Below, one piece after another: positions 1-10,111 of a stretch of 64,000 nucleotides of DNA. The translations under genes and the position numbers were made by a program. Positions within the stretch are counted from its first letter, which is position 1; each line of letters starts with the position of its first letter. Source of the DNA: Streptomyces radicis (lineage in GTDB: Bacteria > Actinomycetota > Actinomycetes > Streptomycetales > Streptomycetaceae); the NCBI RefSeq assembly GCF_003626575.1, contig NZ_RBDY01000005.1, positions 244,702 through 308,701 on the forward strand, given 5' to 3'. The notes below the pieces were generated by a model, which saw only the letters and a program-made list of their open reading frames with translations, made no database searches and had not been told where the DNA came from.

Positions 1-3000
1 AGCGCCCCGGTGCCGCCGGTCAGCAGCACGGTGCGTTCGGGGTCGAACGGTGTGCCACCCGCCGCGTCCGGCTCGGGCGCGGCCAGCCGGGGCACCAGGA
101 AACGGCCCTGGCGCAGGGCGAGTTGGGGCTCGTTCCCGGCGAGGGCGGCGGGCAGCTCGCGGGCGGATGCGGGCGCGTCGTCGAGGTCGACGAGCGCGCA
201 GCGGTCCGGGTGCTCGGCCACCGCGGAGCGGATCAGGCCCCACACGGCGGCGGCGGCGAGGTCGGTGGGAGGGGCGTCGGCGCCGGTGGCCACGGCGCCC
301 CGGGTGAGGATCACCAGCCGGGAGTCATCGGGGGCCTCGGCCACGAGCGCCGTGACGAGGGCGAGCGCCCGGTGCGTCGCGGCGTGCGCGGCGGCCACCG
401 GGTCGGCGCCAGGCGCGGTGACGCACCAGGCGACGACCGTGCGCGGCCAGGCGGCGCCGTCCGCGTGGGCCTTGCGCAGCGCCGCGGCGTCGCGATGCAC
501 GGCGGCCGGGGTGCCGAGCGCGGCGACGGCGGGCCAGGCGCGTTCGTCGTCGGGGTCGGCGACCAGCGCCCAGGCGCCCACCGGCTCGGCGGCCCCCGCG
601 GTGACGGGGCGCCACTCCACGCGGTGCAGCGCGCCGAGGTCGGTGGCGCGCGCCCGCGCGAGCCGCTCGGGGCCGCCCGCGCGCAGGGTGAGGGAGCCGA
701 CGGTGAGCACGGGCGCGCCCGTCGGGTCGGTGAGGGTGAGGGCCACGGCGTCCTGGCCCGTCGGCGTGATCCGCACGCGCAGGGCGCGCGCCCCGGTGGC
801 GTGCAGGGTCACCGAGCGCCAGGAGAACGGCACATGGACGGCGTCGTCCGCCGGGTCGGGCGCCATGACGAGGGCGGCGGGCTGGATCGCGGAGTCGAGC
901 AGCGCGGGGTGGACCCCGTGGGCCCCTGGCTCGGCGTCCTCGGGAAGGGACACCTCGGCCCAGGTGTCGTCGCCGTCCCGCCAGGCGGCGGTGAGCCCCT
1001 GGAACAGCGGGCCGTAGCCGAACCCCGTGGCGGCGATCCGCCGGTAGAACTCCTCGGTGTCCAGCGGCTCGGCGGCGACGGGGGGCCACGCGCCCTCGGG
1101 GTCCGCGGGCGCGGGCTCGCCATGGCCGACGGCGAGCGCGCCCGTCGCGTGGCAGGTCCACTCGGTCCCCGGCGCGGCGTTCTCGGCCCTCGAGTGCACG
1201 GAGACGGGCCGCAGCCCCGCGTCGTCGGGCGGCTCGACGAGGACCCGCAGCTGGCGGGCGCCGTGGTCGGGCAGGGCGAGGAACGCGTGGTGGGTCAGCT
1301 CGTCGACGCGGTCGCACTCCACGTAACGCGCCGCGTGCAGCAGGAGGTCGACGAACGCGACGCCGGGCACGACCGGGGTGCCGTGGATGGCGTGCTCCGC
1401 GGTCCACGCGGGCTCACCGGCCGCCAGGCGCCCGGTGAAGAGGTGGCCATCGCCGCCGGGGAGCTCGGCGAGCGCGCTCAGCAGGGGGTGCCCGGTCGCC
1501 GTGAGCCCGGCCGCCGTGGTCTCCCCCGCGCCCGCGGCGGTGGGGGCGAGCCAGTGGCGCGCGCGCTGGAACGGATAGGTGGGCAGGGGCACGTGACGCT
1601 CCCCCGCGCCCAGGTGCGCGGTCAGGTCGAAGGGCGCGCCCGCGGCGTGGACGCGGCCGAGCCCGGCGAGCAGGGTGACGGGCTCGGGCGCGCCCGACTT
1701 CAGGAGCGCGACCGCCGTGGCGTCGTCGCCGACGACCTCGCGCGTGAGGGCGGCGAGCACCGGGTCGGGGCCGAGCTCGACGAAGTGCCGCACGCCCTCG
1801 GCGCGCAGGGTGCGCACGGTGTCGAGGAAGCGGACGGTGCCGCGGGCGTGGGCGACCCAGTGGTCGGCCGAGGTCAGCTCGCCCGGCACGGCGAGCCGCC
1901 CGGTGAGGTTGGAGACCACGGGGACGCGCGGCTCCCGGTAGGTGATGTCGGCGGCCACGCGGGCGAACGCGTCGAGCATGGGCTCGATCAACGGCGAGTG
2001 GAACGCGTGGGAGACCGTCAGCCGCCTGGTCTTGACGCCCTGCCCGGCCAGCTCGGCAGCGACCTGGGCGACCGCGGCGGCGGCGCCGGAGACGACGACC
2101 GCGCCCGGGCCGTTCACCGCGGCGAGGGCGACCTCGTCCGCGCGGTCGGCGACGAGGGGGCGGACGCGTTCCTCGGAGGCCGCGACGGCGACCATGGCGC
2201 CGCCACCCGGCAGGGACTGCATCAGCGAGGCGCGCGCGGCGATGAGGCGGCAGGCGTCCTCGAGGTCGAGCACGCCCGCGACATGGGCGGCCGTCAGCTC
2301 GCCGACGGAGTGCCCGGCGACATGGTCGGGGCGCACGCCGAACGACGCGACCAGCCGGTGCAGGGCGACCTGGAGGGCGAAGAGGCCGGTCTGCGCGTAT
2401 CGCGTCTCGTGCAGCGGGGACCCCTCGGCGGCGAGGACGGCGTCGGCGACCGGCGTCCCCGGGCCGAGGTGGCGGTCGAGCGCGGCGCACACCTCGTCGA
2501 ACGCCCGGGCGAACACCGTTGACCGCGCGTAGAGTTCGCGTCCCATGCCGGGGCGCTGCGCGCCCTGTCCGGTGAAGAGGAACGCCGTGCCGCCGGGCGC
2601 CGCGGTCCCGGTGAGCACCGCGGCCGACGGCTCGCCGCGGCCGAGGGCGCCGAGGCCGGCGAGCAGCTCGCCGCGGCCCGTGCCGACCACGACGGCGCGG
2701 TGCGCGAAGCGGGCCCTGGTGGTGGCCAGGGCGCGGGCGACGTCGGCGGGGGCGAGGTCGGGCTCGGCGGCGAGGTGGGCGGAGAGGCGGGTGGCCTGGT
2801 CGCGCAGGGCCTGCGGGGTCCTGGCGGAGAGCACCAGGGGAACGGCGCCCGCGAGAAGCCCGGCACCGTCGCGCCCGCCGTCGGCGGCGGGGGCGGCCTC
2901 GGCCTCCTCGACGATGACATGCGCGTTGGTGCCGCTGATGCCGAACGACGAGACGCCCGCCCTGCGGGGGTGGCCGGTCGCGGGCCAGGGGCGCTCCTCG

Positions 3001-6000
3001 GTCAGCAGCGCGACCGCGCCCGCGGACCAGTCCACGTGCGACGTCGGCTCGCCCACGTGCAGGGTCCTCGGCAGCACGCCCTCGCGCATGGCCATGACCA
3101 TCTTGATGATGCCGCCGACCCCCGCGGCGGCCTGGGCGTGCCCGATGTTCGACTTCAACGACCCCAGCCACAGGGGGTTCTCGGGGTCCCGCCCCGCGCC
3201 ATAGGCGGCGATCAGGGCCTCGGCCTCGATCGGGTCGCCCAGCGCGGTGCCGGTGCCATGGGCCTCGACGGCGTCCACGGCGGCGGGCGAGACCCCGGCG
3301 CGGGCCAGGGCCTCGCGGATCACCCGCTCCTGGGAGGGGCCGTTGGGCGCGGTGAGGCCGTTGGACGCGCCGTCCTGGTTGACGGCGGAGCCGCGGACGA
3401 CGGCGAGCACGGGGTGGCCGTTGCGGCGGGCGTCGGAGAGGCGTTCCAGCACGAGCAGCCCGGCGCCCTCGGCCCACACGGTGCCGTCGGCGCCCTCGGC
3501 GAACGCCTTGACCCGGCCGTCGGGCGCGAGGCCGCGCTGCCTGCTGAACTCCACGAACATGCCGGGCGTGGCCATCACGCACACGCCGCCCGCGAGCGCC
3601 AGGGTGGTCTCGCCGTCCCGCAGGGACCTGGCGGCCAGGTGCAGGGCGACGAGCGAGGACGAGCACGCGGTGTCCACGGTGACGGCAGGGCCCTCGAGGC
3701 CGAGGGTGTAGGCGATGCGCCCCGATGCCACGCTCACGGTGCCGCCGGTCAGCAGGTGTCCGTCGGCGCCTGGGGCGCCGTCGTGCAGCCGGGGGCCGTA
3801 GTCCTGCGTCATCGCGCCGACGTAGACGCCGGTGGCGCTGCCGCGCAGGGATCCGGGGTCGATCCCGGCGCGCTCGATGGCCTCCCACGCCGTTTCGAGG
3901 AGCAGGCGCTGCTGCGGGTCCATCGCCGCGGCCTCGCGCGGGCTGATGCCGAAGAACGCGGCGTCGAACTCGGCGGCGCGCGCGAGGAATCCGCCCCTGG
4001 TCACATAGGTGCGGCCCGAGCGCGCCGGGTCGGGGTCGACGAGGGTGGCCAGGTCCCAGCCGCGGTCGCCGGGGAAGTCGGATGTGGCGTCCACACCGTC
4101 GCGCACCAGGCGCCACAGCTCATCGGGCCCTTCGGCGCCGGGGAAGTGGCAGCCCATGCCGACGATGGCGATCGGCTCGTCGGGGTCGCCGCCGCCCGAA
4201 GGGCGGGCCGCGCCCGAACGCGGCTCCTCGCGCCCGCCGGTCAGCTCGGCCAGCAGGAAGCGGGTGACGGCGGCGGGCGTGGGGTGGCTGAACAGCAGCG
4301 TGGTGGGCAGCCGCAGCCCGGTCGCCTTGGCGAGGCGGTCGCGCAGCTCGATCGCGGCGGCCGAGTCGAACCCCACGTCTCTGAACGAGCGGTCGGGGTC
4401 GAGGACTTCGCGGGCGCCCGCGCCGCCGAGGGCGGACGCCTCGGCGCGCACCCGCTCGAGCAGCAGCCGCTCCCGCTCGGCGGGGGAGAGCCCGGCCAGC
4501 CGGTCGAGCAGCGGGCCCCCGGCCTGCCCTCGGCGTTGGAAGGCATAGGTGGGCAGGTCCACGCGCCGGGTGCCTTCGGGGAAGAACGCGCCCCACGCGA
4601 CGGCCCGTTGGCCGTGCACGGCGGCGAGCGCGGCCAGCACGCGGCGGCGGCCCGCGGCGTCGCGGCGGAGCGTGCCGATGGCGCGGGCGCCGCCCGCCGC
4701 GGCGTGCGCCTCGATGGTCTGCTGAAGGCCATAGGTCAGCACGGGGTGCGGGCTGATCTCGATGAACAGGCGGTGCCCGGCGTCGAGCAGGCCGCGGGTG
4801 GCCGCCTCGAACTCCACGGTGTGGCGCAGGTTGTGGCACCAGTAGTCCGCGTCGAGCGGCCCTTCCCCGTGGCCCGCGGGGGTGCGGTGGAACGGGATGG
4901 CGGCGGGCCCGGGGCGCAGCGGGGCCAGCTCGGCGCGCAGCCGGTCGAGGATGGCGTCGATGTGGTACGAGTGGGCGGCGAGGTCCACGGCGATGCGGCG
5001 GGCGTGGACGCCCTCGGCGTCGAGCGCGGCCAGCAGCGCGTCGGCCGCGTCGGCGTCGCCCGAGACGATGACCGCGGCGGGGCCGTTGACGGCGGCGATG
5101 CCGAGGCGTTCGCCCCAGGGCGCGAGGCGCGCGGCGACCTCGGCGACGGGGGCGGCCACCGACACCATCGCGCCGCGCCCGGCGAGCGTGGCCTGGGCGC
5201 GGCTCCACCGCGCCACGAGCAGCGCGGCGTCGTCCAGGCTCAGCGCGCCCGCGACATGGGCGGCGGCGATCTCGCCGTTGGAGTGGCCGAGGACCGCGTC
5301 GGGCCGCACGCCGAGCGACTCCCACAGCCGGGCCAGGGCCACCATCACGGCGAACAGCGCGGGCTGGACGACCTCGGCGCGGTGCAGCCCGGGGGCGCCG
5401 TCGGCCTGGGCGAGCACCTGGAGCAGGTCGAACTCCCAGTGCGGGGCGAGCGCTCGGGCGCAGGCGTCCAGGTGCTCGGCGAACACCGGGAACTCCGCGC
5501 GGAGTTCGAGGCCCATCCCGGCCCACTGCGCGCCCTGGCCAGGGAAGACGAACACGGTCCCGCCGGGGGCGTCGGGCGCCGGGGGCGGGGTGACGACCGC
5601 GGGGGAAGGGTCGCCGGAGGCCAGCGCGGCCAGGGCGGTTCCGAACTCCTCCGCGGTCTCGCCGATGACGACGGCGCGGTGGCGCAGGGCGGTGCGGGCG
5701 CTCGCCAGGGTCCACCCGACCTCGGCGGGGGCGAGCCCGGGGTGCGCGTCGAGGTGGCGCGCCAAACGGCGGGCCTGGTCGGCGAGGGCGGCTTCGGTGG
5801 CTCCCGAGAGCGGCCAGGGCAGCGGTCCGGCCGCGGCCGCGCTCGGGGCCCCTGCCTTGGTCGCGACCTTGGTCCCTGCCTTGGTCCCGGTCCCGGTGGG
5901 CTCGGGGCCCGGCGTGAAGGTGAGGCCGCCGACGGCCTTCGCCTTCCGGCCACCGCGCGGGCGCAGGGCCGCGCGCAGCAGGTCCTGGAGCATGGTCAAC

Positions 6001-6638
6001 GCGGCCGCGTCGTCGGGGACTTCGCCATGGCCTTCCCCGTGGGCCGCCGACCCGCCGCCGATGACGCGGTGGACGCGGTCGCCGTCGGCCAGGGCGCGGG
6101 CGAGCGGCTTGAGCACCAGCAGCCCGCCGAAGGGACCCGGCAGGACGGCCCCGGCCAGGGCCACGTCGCACGCGCCGCGGCGCAGGCTCTCGGCGGCCAG
6201 GAGGACGGAGCGGGCGGCGGACGCGCCCGCCTCGTCCGACGCGGGGCCGCGCAGCCCGAGGGTGGCGGACAGGCCTTCGGCGACGCCGCCGACGAAGATC
6301 CCGGTCGTCGACTCCCGCAGCGCGGCGGGGAGTACACCGGCGTCCTCGAGGGACTCCCACGCCAGCTCGAGGGCCAGGCGCCGCCGGGGCGACCAGGCCG
6401 CGGCCTCGCCGTGCGGCACCCCGAAGAAGTCCGCGTCGAACCCGCCGTCGAACCCCGCCTCTGAAGCGGTGAATTCTTCGGCGCCCGCATTCGGCCGCTG
6501 TTCCGGCTTCACGCCCTTGTCGGGAAAATCCCGCAGGGCGGAGAGAGAAGGGGCCGAGGGAAGTCGACACGCCATTCCGATGAGCGCGATGGGCGGGGGG
6601 TCTTCCGCTGAAAGGGACTTCGCCGAATGACGCGACAT
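1..6638 (-). CDS. Modular type I polyketide synthase, loading module plus first extension module (partial, 3' end outside window)
   Basis: About 2212 residues are open to the left edge. Domain order: a shortened ketosynthase (residues ~13-235), a linker with repeated TKAG, acyltransferase (~360-660; FPGQGAQW, catalytic GHSNGE), acyl carrier protein (~745-800; [10 protein letters not shown] holds the phosphopantetheine serine). A full module follows: KS (~820-1245; DTACSSS, HGTGT and NIGH intact), AT (~1345-1650; GHSVGE and HAFH, the malonyl-CoA pattern), DH (~1710-1990; [10 protein letters not shown] and HPALLDSAI hold the catalytic His and Asp), then the structural KR half and the start of the catalytic KR (TGGTGA) at base 1. 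No ER lies between the KR halves, so a double-bond-forming or beta-hydroxy step is predicted. The first AT has LAAH where HAFH or YASH is usual, so its starter unit cannot be called. The ATG has only a weak ribosome site, and an in-frame GTG sits directly before it. Being first in its chain, this is probably the assembly-line starter subunit. Confidence 0.93.
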   Translation of the reverse strand, partial: MSRHSAKSLSAEDPPPIALIGMACRLPSAPSLSALRDFPDKGVKPEQRPNAGAEEFTASEAGFDGGFDADFFGVPHGEAAAWSPRRRLALELAWESLEDAGVLPAALRESTTGIFVGGVAEGLSATLGLRGPASDEAGASAARSVLLAAESLRRGACDVALAGAVLPGPFGGLLVLKPLARALADGDRVHRVIGGGSAAHGEGHGEVPDDAAALTMLQDLLRAALRPRGGRKAKAVGGLTFTPGPEPTGTGTKAGTKVATKAGAPSAAAAGPLPWPLSGATEAALADQARRLARHLDAHPGLAPAEVGWTLASARTALRHRAVVIGETAEEFGTALAALASGDPSPAVVTPPPAPDAPGGTVFVFPGQGAQWAGMGLELRAEFPVFAEHLDACARALAPHWEFDLLQVLAQADGAPGLHRAEVVQPALFAVMVALARLWESLGVRPDAVLGHSNGEIAAAHVAGALSLDDAALLVARWSRAQATLAGRGAMVSVAAPVAEVAARLAPWGERLGIAAVNGPAAVIVSGDADAADALLAALDAEGVHARRIAVDLAAHSYHIDAILDRLRAELAPLRPGPAAIPFHRTPAGHGEGPLDADYWCHNLRHTVEFEAATRGLLDAGHRLFIEISPHPVLTYGLQQTIEAHAAAGGARAIGTLRRDAAGRRRVLAALAAVHGQRAVAWGAFFPEGTRRVDLPTYAFQRRGQAGGPLLDRLAGLSPAERERLLLERVRAEASALGGAGAREVLDPDRSFRDVGFDSAAAIELRDRLAKATGLRLPTTLLFSHPTPAAVTRFLLAELTGGREEPRSGAARPSGGGDPDEPIAIVGMGCHFPGAEGPDELWRLVRDGVDATSDFPGDRGWDLATLVDPDPARSGRTYVTRGGFLARAAEFDAAFFGISPREAAAMDPQQRLLLETAWEAIERAGIDPGSLRGSATGVYVGAMTQDYGPRLHDGAPGADGHLLTGGTVSVASGRIAYTLGLEGPAVTVDTACSSSLVALHLAARSLRDGETTLALAGGVCVMATPGMFVEFSRQRGLAPDGRVKAFAEGADGTVWAEGAGLLVLERLSDARRNGHPVLAVVRGSAVNQDGASNGLTAPNGPSQERVIREALARAGVSPAAVDAVEAHGTGTALGDPIEAEALIAAYGAGRDPENPLWLGSLKSNIGHAQAAAGVGGIIKMVMAMREGVLPRTLHVGEPTSHVDWSAGAVALLTEERPWPATGHPRRAGVSSFGISGTNAHVIVEEAEAAPAADGGRDGAGLLAGAVPLVLSARTPQALRDQATRLSAHLAAEPDLAPADVARALATTRARFAHRAVVVGTGRGELLAGLGALGRGEPSAAVLTGTAAPGGTAFLFTGQGAQRPGMGRELYARSTVFARAFDEVCAALDRHLGPGTPVADAVLAAEGSPLHETRYAQTGLFALQVALHRLVASFGVRPDHVAGHSVGELTAAHVAGVLDLEDACRLIAARASLMQSLPGGGAMVAVAASEERVRPLVADRADEVALAAVNGPGAVVVSGAAAAVAQVAAELAGQGVKTRRLTVSHAFHSPLIEPMLDAFARVAADITYREPRVPVVSNLTGRLAVPGELTSADHWVAHARGTVRFLDTVRTLRAEGVRHFVELGPDPVLAALTREVVGDDATAVALLKSGAPEPVTLLAGLGRVHAAGAPFDLTAHLGAGERHVPLPTYPFQRARHWLAPTAAGAGETTAAGLTATGHPLLSALAELPGGDGHLFTGRLAAGEPAWTAEHAIHGTPVVPGVAFVDLLLHAARYVECDRVDELTHHAFLALPDHGARQLRVLVEPPDDAGLRPVSVHSRAENAAPGTEWTCHATGALAVGHGEPAPADPEGAWPPVAAEPLDTEEFYRRIAATGFGYGPLFQGLTAAWRDGDDTWAEVSLPEDAEPGAHGVHPALLDSAIQPAALVMAPDPADDAVHVPFSWRSVTLHATGARALRVRITPTGQDAVALTLTDPTGAPVLTVGSLTLRAGGPERLARARATDLGALHRVEWRPVTAGAAEPVGAWALVADPDDERAWPAVAALGTPAAVHRDAAALRKAHADGAAWPRTVVAWCVTAPGADPVAAAHAATHRALALVTALVAEAPDDSRLVILTRGAVATGADAPPTDLAAAAVWGLIRSAVAEHPDRCALVDLDDAPASARELPAALAGNEPQLALRQGRFLVPRLAAPEPDAAGGTPFDPERTVLLTGGTGA

Positions 6639-6641
6639 CAC

Positions 6642-7152
6642 ATCCACCGTCCACACATCGAGTTGAACCGCTCCCGTCCCGCGGCACGACGCCGCCATCT
6701 CAGGTCACACCGATCACGCGGGTCCCAGCGGAACCGCGCACCCCTCGTTGCACTCGACACATCATGAGGCATAGCAGAATCAGCCATTATCCGACCCCAG
6801 GACAAGCCCGGCCCGCCGCGCTCCATGGCAGTCCTGAAATGGCATGGCGGAACGGGGGATGATGTGCTAGGCGCAGATGAACAACCGGAAAAAGGGCATG
6901 CTCTGGCAGAGGGTTGAATGTCACACGACATACGGGCGACAGCTCCTCATGTACGGCAGTGCGCGCGTTCGGGCCAGATCGTACCCATACATATGCCAGC
7001 AGCATACCGCCCAGAGCAAACGTAACGCCGGAAATCATCCCTCAACCGCTGTGACTGAAATCTAACTGGCGAATCGAACCAAGGATGTTTATGCGTCAAG
7101 TACGAGGGGAAGAATCCCCGTTCCGCCTGCTTCACCCGTCGTCCCAACAGCC
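6642..7152. other. Non-coding region upstream of the PKS
   Basis: No frame here has coding character. The stretch around 6960-7100 is noticeably richer in A and T than its surroundings, as expected of a promoter region for the leftward PKS gene. I could not identify a convincing -35/-10 pair. Confidence 0.5.
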
Positions 7153-7210
7153 CCACGCATGACAGTTGGCCGACCCCCGGTGTCTGGGGTCGGCCAACTG
7201 TCATGCGTGG
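7153..7210. terminator. Perfect 25-bp inverted repeat, 8-nt loop
   Basis: Arms 7153-7177 and 7186-7210 are exact reverse complements, from CCACGCATGACAG inward, around the loop cggtgtct. It lies between the end of the conservon P450 and the promoter region of the PKS, both read leftward. There is no T-run on either side, which is common for actinomycete terminators. Most likely a terminator insulating the two units; a large operator is the alternative. Confidence 0.7.
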
Positions 7211-7355
7211 AAGCGGAAATACCGAGAATTCTCTGCCGAGGATTCGGGAGGGCGGGCCTAACGGCGTCGGGTCAGCTGACGTCATCAAGCTCGCCTCTCC
7301 TTTCCTTTCCTTTGTCTTTACCGGTCCTTGAAATACCGCTCCGTGTCACCGGACT

Positions 7356-8738
7356 CTATTCACGCCACCAGGAGAGGAACGAGCTCCACAGGCCGCCCCT
7401 CCCCGCCTTCTCGCGCTTCTTGGCGCGGTCCTGGTCCGCCGCCGACTGCTGCGGCTGCGGCGCCGAGGGCTGGGGGCGGGCCTTGCGCACCGGGCTGAAG
7501 CGCACCGGGAGCGTGGCGAGCGCCCGGTGGAACGGCCCCGGCCGCCACGTCAGGCTGTCGACGGCCACGGCCAGCTCGACGTCGGGAAGCTCGTTGAGCA
7601 GCTTCTCGATCGCCGCGATGGCGATGAGCTGGGCGGGGTCCTTGGCCGGGCAGGCGTGGGGACCGGCGCTCCAGGCCAGGTGGGCCCGCTTGCTGAGCGT
7701 CTGGCGCGACGAGGACAGCGCGGGGTCGGTGTTCGCCGCGGCGAAGCTGACCACCACGGGGTCGCCCGCGGCCAGCTTGACGCCGAAGAGGTCCACGTCC
7801 TGGGTCGGGTAGTGGATCCCGTAGTTGGCGAACGGCGGGCTGTTCCACAGCACCTCGTCGATGGCGTCCTCCACCAGGAGCGCGCCACCGTACTGGCCGC
7901 CGAAGAACCGCGCGTCCGACAGGATCAGGAGCATGCACGTCGCCATCAGATTGCGCATCGGCTCGGAGCCGCCCGCGATCAGGGTGACGAGCTGGTGCAC
8001 CATCTCCTCGTCGGTGAGGTTCGACGGGTGCTCCATCAGCCACGTCGTCACGTCGCTGCCCGGCTTGGCGCGCTTGTGGGCGACCAGCTCGCTCAGCGCG
8101 CCGACGACCTCCTGGTTGGCGTTCTCGGTGTCGATGCCGTCGAAGAGGTTGGAGAACCCCTCGACGAGCCGGTCACCGATCTCCTCGGGGCACCCGAAGA
8201 TGTCGTTGAACACCAGCAGGGACAGCAGCTTGGCGTAGTCGTTGATCAGGTCGGCCGAGCCGCGCGCCGAGAACTGGTCCACGAGGTACGTCGAGACCCG
8301 CTCGACCTGGCGGCTGAGCCGGTGGGTGTCGATCCGGCTCATGCTGTCGGTGATCGCCTGGCGCAGCCGCAGGTGCGGGGCCCCGTCCGAGAACAGGGCG
8401 TTGGGCCGGTAGGCCATCATCGGGACGACGGGGCTGTCCGCGGGGACGCGGCCCTCGGTGAAGTCCCGCCAGCGCCTCGAGTCCTTGGAGAACAGCTCGG
8501 AGTTCTGGAGGACGTGCAGCGCCGCGGAGTAGTCGGTCACCAGGGTGGCGGGCACCCCGGGGGCCAGCTCCACGGGCGCGGCCACGCCGTAGTGGCGCAG
8601 ATAGGCGTAGAAGGCCCCCGGGTCGGCGGCGAACTCGGCCCCGTAGAGCGGGGTGCGGAAATCGTCCTTCTGCCCCGGCCCCCCGGCCTGATGGGCCGGG
8701 CAGCCAGGCGGGGGTGAGACTGAGTCGGAAGAGTGCAT
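7356..8738 (-). CDS. Conservon cytochrome P450, CYP157-like (CvnE position)
   Basis: A 460-residue P450 and last gene of the conservon, 2 nt after cvnD, with ribosome site AAGGAG five bases before the ATG. The haem-thiolate region reads WSAGPHACPAKDPAQ, with the ligand Cys near residue 363. The K-helix, which in nearly all P450s has ExxR, reads DEVLWNSPP (near 293): Glu is kept but Arg is Trp. The I-helix LIAGGSEPMRN also lacks the usual AGxxT threonine. From family knowledge, the CYP157 group of Streptomyces conservon P450s is the known group without ExxR, so the assignment fits. The C-terminal ~40 residues are a Lys/Arg/Gln-rich tail ending in aromatic residues. Substrate unknown. Probably cotranscribed with cvnA-D and functionally linked to the CvnD GTPase. 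Confidence 0.88.
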   Translation of the reverse strand: MHSSDSVSPPPGCPAHQAGGPGQKDDFRTPLYGAEFAADPGAFYAYLRHYGVAAPVELAPGVPATLVTDYSAALHVLQNSELFSKDSRRWRDFTEGRVPADSPVVPMMAYRPNALFSDGAPHLRLRQAITDSMSRIDTHRLSRQVERVSTYLVDQFSARGSADLINDYAKLLSLLVFNDIFGCPEEIGDRLVEGFSNLFDGIDTENANQEVVGALSELVAHKRAKPGSDVTTWLMEHPSNLTDEEMVHQLVTLIAGGSEPMRNLMATCMLLILSDARFFGGQYGGALLVEDAIDEVLWNSPPFANYGIHYPTQDVDLFGVKLAAGDPVVVSFAAANTDPALSSSRQTLSKRAHLAWSAGPHACPAKDPAQLIAIAAIEKLLNELPDVELAVAVDSLTWRPGPFHRALATLPVRFSPVRKARPQPSAPQPQQSAADQDRAKKREKAGRGGLWSSFLSWWRE

Positions 8739-8740
8739 TC

Positions 8741-9337
8741 TTACTCCTTACGGGTGCGGCTCTGCAAGTAGCGGACCAGCACCATCAGCGCATTCGCCGA
8801 TGATTTCGTGTCCCGCGCGTCGCAGGTGACGACCGGGGTCTCGGGAAGGAGGTCGAGGGCTTCCCGCAATTCCTCGTCGGACCGGACCGGCGTGCCATCG
8901 AAGTGGTTGACAGCGATGGCATACGGGATGCCGTACTTCTCGACCAGGTCCATGACGGCGAAGGATTCCTTCAGCCGCTGTGGATCGACGAGCACCAGTG
9001 CTCCGAGCGCACCGCGCGACATGTCTTCCCACACCTGAACGAAACGCTGCTGACCCGGCGTTCCGAACAGGTAGAGGACGAGTCGGTCGGTCAGTGTGAG
9101 CCGACCGAAGTCCATGGCGACAGTGGTGGTCGTCTTGCCCTTGATCCCCTTGAGGTCGTCAACGCTTTCCCCGGCCTGCGTCATGGTTTCTTCCGTGCGC
9201 AGTGGAGGAATCTCGGACATCGTGCCGATAAAGGTCGTCTTTCCCACCGCAAAGTGCCCGACCACCAGGATCTTCGCCGCGATCTGGACTTTCTCGTTCA
9301 GATGCACGGTGTCATCCGAAACGGGCCTGGAGACCAT
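8741..9337 (-). CDS. cvnD: Conservon Ras-like GTPase CvnD
   Basis: Small ATP/GTP-binding protein of ~198 residues. Visible GTPase motifs are the P-loop GHFAVGKTTF, the switch-II sequence LFGTPGQQRF (DxxG replaced by GTPG) and NHFDG in the NKxD position. In conservons this protein forms a membrane-associated, G-protein-like complex with the other Cvn proteins and cycles between GDP and GTP forms (family knowledge). The start chosen is ATG-VSRPVSDDT, which overlaps the 3' end of cvnC by 26 bp; an ATG eleven codons earlier is in frame but lies deeper inside cvnC. Confidence 0.92.
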   Translation of the reverse strand: MVSRPVSDDTVHLNEKVQIAAKILVVGHFAVGKTTFIGTMSEIPPLRTEETMTQAGESVDDLKGIKGKTTTTVAMDFGRLTLTDRLVLYLFGTPGQQRFVQVWEDMSRGALGALVLVDPQRLKESFAVMDLVEKYGIPYAIAVNHFDGTPVRSDEELREALDLLPETPVVTCDARDTKSSANALMVLVRYLQSRTRKE

Positions 9338-9713
9338 CCAGCACCTCCTGGAGAACCTGAATGTCGGCAAGCTGTGCCGGTGGAATCGGACGACGCGTCA
9401 GAATGAGACCGTTCTCCACGAGATCGACCAGGAGAACCTTGACGATGCCGACCGGCAGCTTCAGGTGTCCCGCGATCTCGGCGACGGAGAGATAACCCCC
9501 TTCGCACAGCGTCACCAATTCCCGCTTCTCCGGGTCGAGGTGTGCTTTGCGCTGGGTGTCATCGGCCGCGGTGACCAGGGTGATCAGCTCGAACCTACTG
9601 GTGTCCGAGACGTCGCGACCGTTGGTGATGACATACGGTCGCACTAATTCGACGTACTCGGGCTCCAGGGGATCGACAGGTGGTTCGAGATCATCATCGG
9701 AAGGCGTCGTCAT
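9312..9713 (-). CDS. cvnC: Conservon DUF742 protein CvnC
   Basis: A 133-residue protein of the DUF742 family. It contains a winged-helix-like segment, LSVAEIAGHLKLPVGIVKVLL, followed by NGLILTRRP, typical of CvnC. Its ATG overlaps the stop codon of cvnB in an ATGA junction, implying translational coupling. The exact role is not established; in conservons it interacts with the CvnB/CvnD proteins. Confidence 0.93.
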   Translation of the reverse strand: MTTPSDDDLEPPVDPLEPEYVELVRPYVITNGRDVSDTSRFELITLVTAADDTQRKAHLDPEKRELVTLCEGGYLSVAEIAGHLKLPVGIVKVLLVDLVENGLILTRRPIPPAQLADIQVLQEVLDGLQARFG

Positions 9714-10111
9714 GCCTGAATACCCGTATTCTGGCGGGGCGGCGTCATCATGGCCTTTCCGAGCTGCGCCACGAGCTGCTGCATCCGGAAGGTGATGTCG
9801 GCCATGTCGACGTTGGGTGCGGCCGAGACGGCGAGGTAGGCGCCCTCTCCCGCCGAGATCAGGAAGACCCAGCCGCCGTCGAACTCGACGACCGTCTGCC
9901 GCCACTTCATCGCGGCGCCGCCGCTGAAGCCGGCGACCGTGCGGCTGAGCGACTGCATGCCGCTCATGGCCGCCGCGACGGTGTCCGCCTGGTCCCGGTC
10001 GACCTTGGTGGAGTGCGCCATGAGCAGACCGTCGGCCGAGACGAGGATCGCGTGCCGGGCGCCCGGGACCTCGAGCGCGCCCTCAAGCATCCAAGACAGT
10101 TCGCTATTCAC
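9710..10111 (-). CDS. cvnB: Conservon roadblock/LC7 protein CvnB
   Basis: A 133-residue roadblock/LC7 domain protein (HAILVSADGLLMAHS, AAMSGMQSLSRTVAGF, GAYLAVSAAPNVDM). Such domains act as regulators of small Ras-like GTPases, here CvnD. It overlaps cvnA by 4 bp at its start and cvnC by 4 bp at its end, so the set is one translationally coupled operon. Confidence 0.93.
   Translation of the reverse strand: MNSELSWMLEGALEVPGARHAILVSADGLLMAHSTKVDRDQADTVAAAMSGMQSLSRTVAGFSGGAAMKWRQTVVEFDGGWVFLISAGEGAYLAVSAAPNVDMADITFRMQQLVAQLGKAMMTPPRQNTGIQA

Noticed and set aside
123..6464. Long open frames on the + strand across the PKS
   Set aside because: They are Gly/Arg/Ala-rich antisense readings of GC-rich coding sequence; all domain motifs lie on the minus strand in one continuous frame.
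6638..6931. 97-codon frame upstream of the PKS on the minus strand
   Set aside because: Composition is not G/C-third-position biased, no ribosome site, and it overlaps the A/T-richer promoter region.
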